A stretch of 17,504 bases of DNA from Stenotrophomonas sp. (GCA_003525885.1 DQIG01000104.1:9307-26810), one strand, 5' to 3'. Shown: positions 1-7,112, numbered from the stretch's first letter. Notes: a model not told the origin generated them from the sequence alone. Program-made: numbers and translations.

Positions 1-585
1 GGCCAGCCAGCCGGCGTGGCGGCCCATCGCTTCGTAGATGAAGACGCGGGTGGAGGTCTCGGCCATCGCCGCGACGTCCAGGGCCGCCTCGCGCACCGAG
101 ACGGCAGTGTACTTGGCCGCCGAGCCGAAGCCGGGGCAGGTGTCGGTCACCGCCAGGTCGTTGTCGATGGTCTTGGGCACACCGATGCAGGTCAGGTCGT
201 AGCCAGAGGCCTTGGCCAGCTGCGAGACCTTCAGCGCGGTATCGGCCGAGTCGTTGCCACCGTTGTAGAGGAACCAGCGCACGTCATGTGCGCGCAGCAC
301 CTCCAGCAGGCGGTCGTAGCGGGCGCGGTCGGCGTCCAGCGATTTCAGCTTGACCCGGCACGAGCCGAAGGCGCCGCCCGGAGTATGGGCGAGGGCGCGG
401 ATCGCGGCGGCGCTCTCCTTGCTGGTGTCGATCAGCTCCTCGCGCAGGGCGCCGAGGATGCCGTTGCGGGCGGCCAGGACCTTGATGCCCTTGGCCCGGG
501 CCTGCTCGATCACCGCCGCCGCCGTGGCATTGATGACGGCGGTGACACCGCCGGACTGGGCATAAAGGAGAGTACCGTTGCGCAT
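1..585 (-). CDS. pfkA: 6-phosphofructokinase, pyrophosphate-dependent type (partial, 3' end outside window)
   Basis: The minus strand reads open from ATG at 585 to the window edge, giving the first 195 residues. It phosphorylates fructose 6-phosphate in the cytoplasm at the committed glycolytic step. Visible motifs are the N-terminal nucleotide loop (YAQSGGVTAVINA, 8-20), GGNDS at 109-113, PKTIDND at 137-143 with the catalytic Asp, and MGRHAGWLA at 187-195. In this family ATP enzymes usually have GGDGS and PGTIDND. An acidic or Asn residue in the first motif and Lys in the second mark the PPi-using, reversible clade, as described for Xanthomonas. The start is preceded by AGGTAG, a fair ribosome binding site. 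It is divergent from adk. The family is certain; the phosphoryl donor is inferred from the two motifs. Confidence 0.93.
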   Translation of the reverse strand, partial: MRNGTLLYAQSGGVTAVINATAAAVIEQARAKGIKVLAARNGILGALREELIDTSKESAAAIRALAHTPGGAFGSCRVKLKSLDADRARYDRLLEVLRAHDVRWFLYNGGNDSADTALKVSQLAKASGYDLTCIGVPKTIDNDLAVTDTCPGFGSAAKYTAVSVREAALDVAAMAETSTRVFIYEAMGRHAGWLA

Positions 586-721
586 GCTTCTACCTGCTCG
601 GGGGAGGGGACATTGCAGGGACATTACCCGGATGCGGTAAAGTGGCGCTATTGCGGTGCAGCGATACCGGACCGTCCGGGACGCGAACCTTCTTTGTTTT
701 CAACACGTTGGAGTCAGGTCA
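586..721. promoter_or_regulatory. Divergent intergenic region between pfkA and adk
   Basis: These 136 bases must hold the promoters of both divergent genes. On the plus strand TTGCAG (613-618) and TAAAGT (638-643) resemble weak -35 and -10 boxes, but the 19-base spacer is long. TTACC (624-628) and GGTAA (636-640) form a small inverted repeat over the same place and could be an operator, though five-base arms are weak evidence. No promoter can be assigned with certainty. Confidence 0.3.
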
Positions 722-1285
722 ATGCGATTGGTTCTGTTGGGACCGCCCGGTTCGGGCAAGGGGACACAGGCGACGCGCCTGAAGGAAAAGCTGGGGATCG
801 CCCACATTTCGACCGGTGACATGCTGCGCGCGGAAATCGCCGCCGGCACGGAGCTGGGCAAGCAGGCCAAGACGGTGATGGATGCCGGCAACCTGGTGTC
901 GGACGACATCCTGCTGGGCATGCTGGAGTCGCGCCTGACCCAGGCTGATGTCGCCAAGGGCTTCATCCTCGATGGCTACCCGCGCAATGTGGCCCAGGCC
1001 AATGCGATGGACGGTCTGCTGGCCAAGATCGGCCAGCCGCTGGACGCGGTGGTGCAGCTGGACGTGGCCACCGAGCTGCTGGTCGATCGCATCGCCGGTC
1101 GTGCCAAGGAGCAGGGCCGCGCCGATGACAATCCGGAAGCGGTGCGCCAGCGCCTGCAGGTCTACAACGACCAGACCGCCCCGGTGGTCGATTTCTACGC
1201 CGGCCGTGGCACCCTGGCCCGCGTCGATGGTGTCGGTGAGCTGGACGAGATCGAAGCCCGCATCCTGGCAGCGATCAAGGCCTGA
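722..1285 (+). CDS. adk: Adenylate kinase
   Basis: A 187-residue cytoplasmic enzyme that interconverts ATP + AMP and 2 ADP, keeping the adenylate pool balanced. The P-loop GPPGSGKGT is at 7-15. The AMP-binding part has STGDMLR at 30-36 and DGYPRN at 84-89. The LID region around 126-148 (GRAKEQGRADDNPEAVRQR) is the short form, without the inserted zinc-type lobe found in long adenylate kinases. The length matches short-LID enzymes of xanthomonads. An upstream in-frame extension to 656 exists, but ATG 722 is chosen because MRLVLLGPPG is the family start and GGAG lies about 8 bases before it. It is divergent from pfkA and followed by a long non-coding stretch. Confidence 0.97.
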   Translation: MRLVLLGPPGSGKGTQATRLKEKLGIAHISTGDMLRAEIAAGTELGKQAKTVMDAGNLVSDDILLGMLESRLTQADVAKGFILDGYPRNVAQANAMDGLLAKIGQPLDAVVQLDVATELLVDRIAGRAKEQGRADDNPEAVRQRLQVYNDQTAPVVDFYAGRGTLARVDGVGELDEIEARILAAIKA

Positions 1286-1322
1286 TCCGGCAGCGCCGGC
1301 ATGCTTCCGGTCTTTCGGGCGT

Positions 1323-1362
1323 AAAAAAACACAGGCCTGGTCCGCGAGGATCAGGCCTGTGT
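1323..1362 (-). terminator. Rho-independent terminator, strong on the minus strand
   Basis: ACACAGGCCTG (1329-1339) and CAGGCCTGTGT (1352-1362) are perfect 11-base arms around a 12-base loop. On the minus strand the hairpin is followed directly by a run of T (complement of A 1323-1328), the classical intrinsic terminator form. On the plus strand only CGTTTGAT follows, so it can stop adk transcription at best weakly through the stem. Confidence 0.75.
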
Positions 1363-1560
1363 CGTTTGATAGGCGCCAGCGATGGGCTTGCTCAGGGCCC
1401 CGCAGCATGAGCTCCCTTGGGGATGGCCTCTTGGGGAGTAGGACCGGTTCGGGTACTGCGGCTGGCAGTTCGAATTGTGTCCGGGTTCACAGAACATCGC
1501 TATCGGGAATTCCCTGACAGCTGATTGGAGTTTTCTCACATCCTGTGTAGGACTTGTCTT
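1323..1560 (-). ncRNA. Candidate small RNA ending at the 1323-1362 terminator
   Basis: The adk-mpl gap (1286-1614) has no credible gene, yet it contains a good minus-strand terminator with no minus-strand protein gene upstream of it to terminate. The simplest reading is a small RNA transcribed leftward. Its body would contain two copies of TCCCCAAG (complement of 1416-1423 and 1430-1437), a C-rich motif that could pair with ribosome binding sites, and a perfect 10-base palindrome GGGAATTCCC at 1505-1514. I found no convincing minus-strand promoter, so the 5' end is a guess. I do not recognise it as tmRNA, RNase P, SRP or 6S RNA. Confidence 0.25.
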
Positions 1561-1582
1561 ACCCGGGAGCGGACATTGGCCC

Positions 1583-1588
1583 TATACA
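1583..1588 (+). promoter_or_regulatory. Possible -10 box for mpl
   Basis: TATACA would place transcription start near 1595, giving a leader of about 20 bases before ATG 1615. No good -35 sequence lies 16-18 bases upstream, so the call rests on the -10 alone. Confidence 0.35.
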
Positions 1589-1614
1589 GCCGTCATCGGT
1601 CACAATCCTCGGTC

Positions 1615-2979
1615 ATGAGCAGCGTACATATCCTTGCAATCGCCGGCACCTTCATGGGCGGCGTGGCCGCCCTGGCGCGGGAACTGGGCCATGCGGTCAG
1701 TGGCAGCGACCAGGCCATCTACCCGCCGATGTCGACCCAACTCGAGCAGCTGGGCATCACCCTGGACCAGGGCTACCGTGCCGACAGCGTGCCGGCTGGT
1801 ACCGACGAGGTGGTGATCGGCAACGCGCTGTCGCGCGGCAATGCCGCGGTGGAGGCCGTGCTCGACGCCGGCCAGCGCTACATCTCCGGTGCACAGTGGC
1901 TGTCCGAGCAGGTGCTGCCGGGGCGCGACACGCTGGCCGTGGCCGGTACCCACGGCAAGACCACCACCACCACCATTCTCACCTGGCTGCTGGAAAGCGC
2001 CGGGCGCTCGCCGGGCTTCCTGATCGGCGGCGTCGCCGAGGATTTCGGCGTCTCCGCACGCCTGGGCCAGGGCCGCGAGTTCGTGGTCGAAGCCGATGAG
2101 TACGACACTGCCTTCTTCGACAAGCGCAGCAAGTTCGTGCACTACCGGCCGCTGGTGGCCATCCTCAACAATCTCGAATACGACCACGCCGACATCTTCC
2201 CCGACGTAGCGGCGATCCAACGCCAGTTCCATCACCTGGTGCGGACGGTGCCGGCGCGTGGCCGCCTGATCGTCAACGGCGAGGATCAGCATCTGGCCGA
2301 AGTGCTGGCGATGGGCTGCTGGACCCCGGTCGAGCGTTTCGGATTCGATCCGTCGCTGGAGTGGCATGCCGAGCTGTTGGCCGCCGATGGCAGCGCGTTC
2401 CGCGTGCACCATCGTGGGCAGGCGCTGGGCGATGTGCAGTGGTCGCTGCTGGGCCGCCACAACGTGCTCAATGGGTTGGCCGCGCTGGCCGCTGCGCATG
2501 CAGTGGGCGTGGCGCCGGCCGAGGTGATCCCGGCGTTGGCACGCTTCCGCAGCGTCAAGCGCCGCATGGAAGTGATCGGCAGCCATGATGAAATCACCAT
2601 CTACGACGATTTCGCCCACCACCCGACCGCGATCGCCACCACGCTGGAAGGCCTGCGTGCCAAGGTGGGCGCTGCGCGCATCGTGGTCGCGATGGAACCG
2701 CGCAGCAACTCGATGCGGCTGGGCGCACATGCGCAGGCGCTGGCACCGTCGCTGGCGCTGGCCGATGAAGTCGTGTTCCTGCATCGCCCGGAACTGGCCT
2801 GGGATGCCGCTGCGGTGATTGCCGCAGTGCGCGGTGAGGCGCACGCAGTGCCGGACACCGACGCATTGCTGGCGCAGTTGCAGGCCAGCGCACGCCGTGG
2901 CGACCATGTGGTGTTCATGTCCAACGGTGGCTTCGACGGCGCGCCGCGCCGCTTCCTCGCCGCCCTGCAGTCCCGATGA
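1615..2979 (+). CDS. mpl: UDP-N-acetylmuramate:L-alanyl-gamma-D-glutamyl-meso-diaminopimelate ligase
   Basis: A 454-residue Mur-ligase-family enzyme that attaches recycled murein tripeptide to UDP-MurNAc using ATP, in the cytoplasm. The N-terminal Rossmann part begins SSVHILAIAGTFMGG. The P-loop GTHGKTTTT is at 111-119. ADEYDTAFFDKRSKF (160-174), NNLEYDHADIF (185-195) and DDFAHHP (331-337) are characteristic of Mpl rather than MurC. Length fits E. coli Mpl. The frame is open upstream to 1525, but ATG 1615 matches the family N-terminus and lies just after a -10-like box. No clear Shine-Dalgarno precedes it. Its stop overlaps the start of the next gene (ATGA), so the two are probably translated together. 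Confidence 0.95.
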   Translation: MSSVHILAIAGTFMGGVAALARELGHAVSGSDQAIYPPMSTQLEQLGITLDQGYRADSVPAGTDEVVIGNALSRGNAAVEAVLDAGQRYISGAQWLSEQVLPGRDTLAVAGTHGKTTTTTILTWLLESAGRSPGFLIGGVAEDFGVSARLGQGREFVVEADEYDTAFFDKRSKFVHYRPLVAILNNLEYDHADIFPDVAAIQRQFHHLVRTVPARGRLIVNGEDQHLAEVLAMGCWTPVERFGFDPSLEWHAELLAADGSAFRVHHRGQALGDVQWSLLGRHNVLNGLAALAAAHAVGVAPAEVIPALARFRSVKRRMEVIGSHDEITIYDDFAHHPTAIATTLEGLRAKVGAARIVVAMEPRSNSMRLGAHAQALAPSLALADEVVFLHRPELAWDAAAVIAAVRGEAHAVPDTDALLAQLQASARRGDHVVFMSNGGFDGAPRRFLAALQSR

Positions 2980-3554
2980 GCAGCGACGGTTCGCTGCCGC
3001 TGTTCCCGCTGCACACCACGCTGGTGCCGGGTGCGGCGGTGGGCCTGCGCGTGTTCGAGCGGCGCTATCTGGACCTGGTCCGCGACAGCGGCCGTAGTGG
3101 CGAGGGCTTCGGTGTCTGCCTGATCCTCGATGGCCAGGAAGTGGGGCCACCGGCGACGCCGGCCGCCTATGGCGTGCAGGTACGCATCGAAGACTTCGAT
3201 GTCGGTGCCGATGGCGTGCTGCAGCTGCGCCTGCGTGGCACCCGCCGCTTCCATGTCGAGCGTACCCGCGTGCGCGACAACGGGCTGTTGGTCGCCGACG
3301 TGCGATGGTGTGACGAAGACCCCGACGACGAACTGCAACCGCAGCACGCGCTGCTGGCCACGGTGCTGGGGCACATCATCGAACAGGCCGGCGAGGCCTA
3401 TGCGCCGTCCAGCCCGGCGTTGATGGACCAGGCCAGCTGGGTCGGCTGGCGGTTGGCCGAGCTGTTGCCACTGAGCGAGCAGCAGCGCCTGCAGCTGTTG
3501 CAGATGGATGATCCGCACCAGCGCCTGCAGCAGTTGCTGGGCTGGATGCCGTAG
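2976..3554 (+). CDS. Lon N-terminal (LON substrate-binding) domain protein
   Basis: A 192-residue protein made of a stand-alone LON substrate-binding domain without the ATPase or protease parts. LPLFPLHTTLVPGAAVGLRV and FERRYLDLV (8-36) are the standard N-terminal signature, followed by the beta-barrel region (GVCLILDGQE, VQVRIEDFD, LRLRGTRRFHVE). The C-terminal half is helical and rich in Leu and Gln. No catalytic residues are present, so a binding role is likely, but the partner is unknown. It starts at ATG 2976, overlapping the mpl stop by four bases, which points to co-translation. Whether it acts in peptidoglycan recycling is not shown by the sequence. The REP cluster after its stop probably closes the transcript. 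Confidence 0.88.
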   Translation: MSSDGSLPLFPLHTTLVPGAAVGLRVFERRYLDLVRDSGRSGEGFGVCLILDGQEVGPPATPAAYGVQVRIEDFDVGADGVLQLRLRGTRRFHVERTRVRDNGLLVADVRWCDEDPDDELQPQHALLATVLGHIIEQAGEAYAPSSPALMDQASWVGWRLAELLPLSEQQRLQLLQMDDPHQRLQQLLGWMP

Positions 3555-3571
3555 AAGCCATCCTCGGGTGG

Positions 3572-3591
3572 GTGTGCACCTTGGTGCACAC
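3572..3591. repeat. Perfect inverted repeat
   Basis: GTGTGCACC (3572-3580) and GGTGCACAC (3583-3591) pair perfectly around TT. It lies 18 bases after the Lon-domain gene, has no T-run, and is distinct from the REP families beside it. Confidence 0.7.
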
Positions 3592-3613
3592 GTTGGGGTA
3601 TCCGTGGAATGCC

Positions 3614-3665
3614 ATCCACGCATGGCGTGGATTTACTGGAACCCGCATCCACGCATGGCATGGAT
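3614..3665. repeat. Tandem pair of ATCCACGC-type palindromes
   Basis: ATCCACGC-ATG-GCGTGGAT (3614-3632) is a perfect 8-base-arm palindrome. A second copy with one arm mismatch (GCATGGAT) is at 3647-3665. The copies, including the following TTACTGGA/CTACTGTA, are spaced 33 bases apart. Relatives occur at 7014, 16322 and 17453, so this is a dispersed element. Confidence 0.8.
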
Positions 3666-3670
3666 CTACT

Positions 3671-3738
3671 GTAGAGCCGAGCCTATGCTCGGCTTGATGG
3701 ATTCCGCGAAGGGCAGCCGAGCATGGGCTCGGCTCTAC
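3671..3738. repeat. REPIN: inverted pair of GTAG-headed REP elements
   Basis: GTAG-AGCCGAGC-CTAT-GCTCGGCT (3671-3694) is followed by AGCCGAGC-ATGG-GCTCGGCT-CTAC (3715-3738). The two elements face opposite ways with GTAG outermost, so the whole 68 bases can also fold as one long hairpin. This is the doublet form (REPIN) that RAYT-type transposases mobilise, and it matches Stenotrophomonas GTAG repeats. It sits between two convergent genes, where it may act as a transcript barrier for both. Confidence 0.88.
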
Positions 3739-3763
3739 AGTGGGTGATCGCGACCGGTACCCG

Positions 3764-5761
3764 TCAGGGCGTGGTGGTCTTCAACCGCAACACCGGCAAC
3801 CCGGTTTCGCTGTGCACATCCTCGCGCTGCGGCAGGTCCTGCACGGCGTCCTTCACCGCGTTCAGCGCCGGGTCGACGCCACGTAGCGGGTGCCACATGC
3901 CGATCCACTCGAAGTGGCGCTCGTAGCGCAGGGTCTGCGCACTGCCCAGCCACAGTGGCGTGTTACCCGGTTGCAGCTGGGCCGGCGCCGGCCACAGGCG
4001 CAGCACATAGCGCTCATCCGGCTGCGCACCTTGGCGCACCATCAGCAGCGCCTCCACCCGCGTTTCCAGCGTGGCCGGCAGCACCGGCAGTTCGTCGGCA
4101 CCGGTGTTCTTGTCCAGCATCAGCAGCGCTTCCTGCCAGCCGGCCTGTTCCTGCCGCTTCCAGCCGCGCGCTTCCAGCTGCGCCTGCAGCGGCGCCAGCG
4201 GGCCCGCCACCTGCACGTCCAGCGGCCAGCGCTGGTCGTCGTCGAACTCGTTGCGGCGCGCGGGCAGCTTCGCCCAGTCGTGCTGCCACCAGGCCTGCGT
4301 GTCCATTGCCTGCGGGGCCGGCAGGGTCGGCTCGAAGCGTTCCAGCTTCACCGGAATGTGGCGCGGTGCATACCACATCGCGGCGACGGCGAAGACGCCG
4401 TAGAACAGCCACGCCACCGGCTTCACCCAGAACGAGCGGTTGAAACGGCGGCGGTAGGCGATACCCAGCACCAGCAGCCAGAACGTGCCGAACAGCATGC
4501 CGCCGACCACATCGCTCAGCCAATGCGCGCCCAGGTACAGGCGCGAGAAACCGATCAGGCTGACCACGATGCCCGACACCAGGTACGGCCAGACGCGGGT
4601 GCGGCCGGGCATCTCGCGGGCGATCAGCACCGCGAAGAAGCCGAAGGTGATGGTGGCCATGGTCACCGACACCGATGGGAAGCCGAAGCCACTGCTGGCA
4701 TCGATCGGCCGCACCACATCAACGGTGGCACCGAGCAGCATGGTCAATGCCAGGCCGAAGGCGAGGGCGGCGAGCCAGTGCGCGGCCGCCATCCAGCGCC
4801 GGCGCCAGATCAGGTAGCCCATCGCCGCCGCGGTGGCCGGCAGCAGTACCTGCCAGGCGCCCAGCGACGCCAGCGCGGCCATCGGGTAATCGGCCAGCGG
4901 ATTGCGCAGCGCCAGCATGGCCTGGTGCACCAGCAGGTCGATCGCCAGCGGTTCACCGTGCGCGACCACCACGGTCAGCAGCGCGAACCAGCCCCAGCCC
5001 AGCACCAGCAGCATCAACGCCAGCATCGCCAGCGGCACCGACTCGCGGCGCTTCGGGTCCAGCACACCGACGGTATAGCGGCCCAGTGTCGGGTGGCGGT
5101 TCGACCAGTCCAGCAGGCGTGCCAGCCAGTTGTCCATGCGCGCGGCCGACCAGCGATAGCCGTACAGCACGATGGCCCAGACCAGGCCGAGAATCACTGC
5201 CAGCAGGCCGACCACCACCACCAGTCGCCCAGCCACTGCGGCCACCGCGTCGTAGGCCTCGCCGAGCACCCAGCCCGGTGCCAGGAACAGCACCGCCCAC
5301 GAAATGCTGGCGATGCCACTGGCCTGCATGTAGCGGCTGGCGGGCATCTTCATCATGCCGGCGATGGCCGGCACGAACGGGCGGATCGCGCCCACGTAGC
5401 GTGCAATCAGGATGCTCTTGAAGGCATTGCGGCGGAACAGGTTCTCGCCGCGGTCGAGCAGCTGCGGGTAACGGCTGAACGGCCACACGCCACGCAGGCG
5501 GTCGCCCCAGCGGCGGCCGATCCAGTAACTGATGCCATCACCGGCGAACGCACCCAGTGCCGCCGCCGCCACCGCGTACGGTCCGGAGATCTGGCCCAGG
5601 CCGATGAACACGCCCACAGCGAACAGCAGCGGCAGGGCCGGCACGATGGCACCGAGGATGATCACCGCATCGCAGAAGGCGATGAGGAAGATAACGGCAC
5701 CCGCCAGCAAGGGGTGAGCGGCAATCCACGCGAGGGTGGCGTCGATCCATGAAGAGTCCAT
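3764..5761 (-). CDS. DedA / PAP2-like / LssY_C three-domain membrane protein
   Basis: A 665-residue inner-membrane protein. The N-terminal DedA (VTT) domain spans about 1-205, with FAGDGISYWIGRRWGD (72-87) and ARYVGAIRPFVPAIAG (120-135). DedA proteins are linked to lipid flipping. Residues about 240-440 form a PAP2 phosphatase-like bundle. Its third motif is intact (SRLYLGAHWLSD, 406-417), but motif 1 keeps only the RP (351-352) without the usual Lys, and motif 2 reads PSVS (362-365) instead of PSGH. The lipid-phosphatase activity is therefore doubtful. The C-terminal part (about 480-660) resembles the soluble LssY_C domain, whose role is unknown. ATG 5761 is chosen over a longer frame to 5830 because MDSSWIDATL is the usual DedA start and a TATAAT box sits six bases before it. 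Confidence 0.88.
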   Translation of the reverse strand: MDSSWIDATLAWIAAHPLLAGAVIFLIAFCDAVIILGAIVPALPLLFAVGVFIGLGQISGPYAVAAAALGAFAGDGISYWIGRRWGDRLRGVWPFSRYPQLLDRGENLFRRNAFKSILIARYVGAIRPFVPAIAGMMKMPASRYMQASGIASISWAVLFLAPGWVLGEAYDAVAAVAGRLVVVVGLLAVILGLVWAIVLYGYRWSAARMDNWLARLLDWSNRHPTLGRYTVGVLDPKRRESVPLAMLALMLLVLGWGWFALLTVVVAHGEPLAIDLLVHQAMLALRNPLADYPMAALASLGAWQVLLPATAAAMGYLIWRRRWMAAAHWLAALAFGLALTMLLGATVDVVRPIDASSGFGFPSVSVTMATITFGFFAVLIAREMPGRTRVWPYLVSGIVVSLIGFSRLYLGAHWLSDVVGGMLFGTFWLLVLGIAYRRRFNRSFWVKPVAWLFYGVFAVAAMWYAPRHIPVKLERFEPTLPAPQAMDTQAWWQHDWAKLPARRNEFDDDQRWPLDVQVAGPLAPLQAQLEARGWKRQEQAGWQEALLMLDKNTGADELPVLPATLETRVEALLMVRQGAQPDERYVLRLWPAPAQLQPGNTPLWLGSAQTLRYERHFEWIGMWHPLRGVDPALNAVKDAVQDLPQREDVHSETGLPVLRLKTTTP

Positions 5762-5767
5762 TGCCCG

Positions 5768-5773
5768 ATTATA
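5768..5773 (-). promoter_or_regulatory. -10 box (TATAAT) for a leaderless DedA-fusion transcript
   Basis: The minus strand reads TATAAT followed by CGGGCA and then ATG. Normal -10 geometry puts the transcription start on the A of ATG 5761, so the mRNA should have no leader. No good -35 is evident. Confidence 0.6.
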
Positions 5774-5834
5774 GGGGCGTGAAGGTGACTGGTTCCCAGC
5801 CGCTTCGTGACCGTTTGCAACCGGCGCCATCGCC

Positions 5835-5840
5835 TAGAAT
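5835..5840 (+). promoter_or_regulatory. -10 box (TAGAAT) for a leaderless kinase-like gene transcript
   Basis: TAGAAT ends six bases before ATG 5847, so the predicted start of transcription is the A of the ATG. The upstream TTTGCA (5814-5819) could be a weak -35. The same 11 bases TCGCCTAGAAT recur ahead of the RHS gene, at 7108-7118. Confidence 0.55.
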
Positions 5841-5846
5841 GAGCAC

Positions 5847-6509
5847 ATGCCGCATTCGCCAGACACGCCCCCGCACGCCCTGAAGGCCGACAGCTTCGGT
5901 CGCATCCTCCTTGTGGAAGGGCCTACCGGCCCGTTCGTACGCCGCGATCTGGGCGCCACGCCGCTGTGGCTGCGGCTGCCGGCCTGGTGGCTGGCCCGGC
6001 GCGAGGCCCGCGCGCTGCGCCATATCCACGGCATGGCTGATGTGCCGCAGCTGCTGGCGTGGGATGGCCGTCATCTCGACCGCAGCTTCATGGCCGGCGA
6101 CGCCATGTACCAGCGCCCGCCCCGCGGCGACCTGGCCTGGTTCCGCGCCGCGCGTCGCCTGCTGCAGCAGTTGCATCGCAATGGCGTGGCCCACAACGAT
6201 CTGGCCAAGGAAGCCAACTGGCTGGTCACCGACGATGGCCGCCCGGCGCTGATCGACTTCCAGCTGGCGGTGATCGGCAACCCGCGCTCGCGCTGGATGC
6301 GCCTGCTGGCCCGCGAGGACCTGCGCCACCTGCTCAAGCACAAGCGCATGTATTGCCGCGAGTCGCTCACCCCGGTTGAGAAACGCGTGCTCAAGCGCAC
6401 TTCGTGGGTGCGCGAACTGTGGTTCGCCACCGGCAAGCCGGTTTATCGCTTCGTTACCCGCCGCATCCTGCATTGGGAAGACAACGAGGGGCAGGGGCCC
6501 AAGCCGTGA
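5847..6509 (+). CDS. RIO/lipopolysaccharide-kinase-like protein kinase-fold protein
   Basis: A 220-residue protein with a small kinase fold. The catalytic loop is HNDLAKEANWLV (116-127), with the base Asp at 118 and the metal-binding Asn at 124. The magnesium motif is IDFQLA (136-141), with DFQ in place of DFG. The region before it is short and the usual glycine-rich loop is not clear. This pattern is typical of small RIO-like or sugar/lipid kinases often annotated as serine/threonine kinases. Substrate is unknown; small-molecule or lipid-A/cell-envelope targets are as likely as proteins. The downstream gene starts inside its stop codon (GTGA), so the pair is an operon. It should be translated from a leaderless mRNA. 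Confidence 0.75.
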   Translation: MPHSPDTPPHALKADSFGRILLVEGPTGPFVRRDLGATPLWLRLPAWWLARREARALRHIHGMADVPQLLAWDGRHLDRSFMAGDAMYQRPPRGDLAWFRAARRLLQQLHRNGVAHNDLAKEANWLVTDDGRPALIDFQLAVIGNPRSRWMRLLAREDLRHLLKHKRMYCRESLTPVEKRVLKRTSWVRELWFATGKPVYRFVTRRILHWEDNEGQGPKP

Positions 6510-7012
6510 GCCGTGCGCAGGTGGTGACCGGCCCGCCGAGTGCGGGCAGCGTGCTGCGCCCACAGCTGGCTGGCGCCGATTTCGTGCACGCCTGCCAGGC
6601 AACCACCCGTCGTGATGGGCGCTCGGCCTTGCAGGCCTATCGCGACATGGCAGCGACCATTCCCGGTTGGTTCGATGGGCTGATGGCGCTGCGCAATCGC
6701 GGCATGCAGCTTCTGGGCATGAAGCACCTCGGCTCGTTGCGTGCGGTGCAGGACAGTGTCGATCCGATTCCCGGCCAGCGGCTGGGCATCTTCACCCTGC
6801 AATCGCTGGACGACGACGCCATCGTGCTGGAAGACGACGACCGCCATCTGCGTGTGCAGCTGGCCCTGCAGTGGCACGGCGACGTGCTGGAAGTGGCGAC
6901 AGTGGTGCATACGCACAACGCGTTCGGGCGCCTTTACATGCTGCCGGTTGCACCGGTGCATCGGCTGATCGTGCCGCATCTGTTGAAAAAGCAGGTGCAG
7001 GGGTACCGGTAG
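6506..7012 (+). CDS. DUF2867 family protein
   Basis: A 168-residue protein recognised by FVHACQATTRR near the start, WFDGLMALRNRGM in the middle, and THNAFGRLYMLPVAPVHRLIV near the end, all typical of DUF2867. The family's function is unknown. The fold is thought to be compact and soluble; no signal peptide or membrane segment is visible here. GTG 6506 is chosen because it overlaps the stop of the kinase-like gene by four bases and places the conserved start close to the N-terminus; the frame is also open further upstream inside that gene. The coupling suggests the two proteins work together. An ATCCACGC-type palindrome follows directly after the stop. Confidence 0.82.
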   Translation: MSRAQVVTGPPSAGSVLRPQLAGADFVHACQATTRRDGRSALQAYRDMAATIPGWFDGLMALRNRGMQLLGMKHLGSLRAVQDSVDPIPGQRLGIFTLQSLDDDAIVLEDDDRHLRVQLALQWHGDVLEVATVVHTHNAFGRLYMLPVAPVHRLIVPHLLKKQVQGYR

Positions 7013-7013
7013 T

Positions 7014-7030
7014 TCCACGCGATGCGTGGA
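7014..7030. repeat. ATCCACGC-type palindrome, single copy
   Basis: TCCACGC (7014-7020) and GCGTGGA (7024-7030) pair around GAT directly after the DUF2867 stop. It is a relative of the elements at 3614 and 16322. Confidence 0.65.
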
Positions 7031-7112
7031 TGCATTAAGCCATTCAATGGTCGCGTGCAAGTGCCAGATGATTGCAGTTGAAGACCCCTTCCATCGGTTC
7101 GCAGCGCTCGCC

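Noticed and set aside
1461..1490. GTTCGAAT at 1468-1475 resembling a tRNA T-loop
   Set aside because: The flanking bases do not form a T-stem, and no anticodon arm or acceptor stem is present.
1351..1539. Short minus-strand frame (62 codons) in the adk-mpl gap
   Set aside because: No ribosome binding site, odd composition, and it runs into the terminator hairpin; non-coding is more likely.
1600..3150. A 516-codon minus-strand open frame across mpl
   Set aside because: Low-complexity shadow of mpl, which has full Mur-ligase motifs.
3614..3738. CRISPR-like array
   Set aside because: The repeats are short palindromes of two families with irregular spacing and no uniform spacers; they are REP elements.
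3890..5752. A 620-codon open frame on the plus strand opposite the DedA-fusion gene
   Set aside because: Its product is His/Arg/Gln-rich without any domain, and it is exactly antisense to a clear membrane protein with known motifs. This is a GC-rich shadow.
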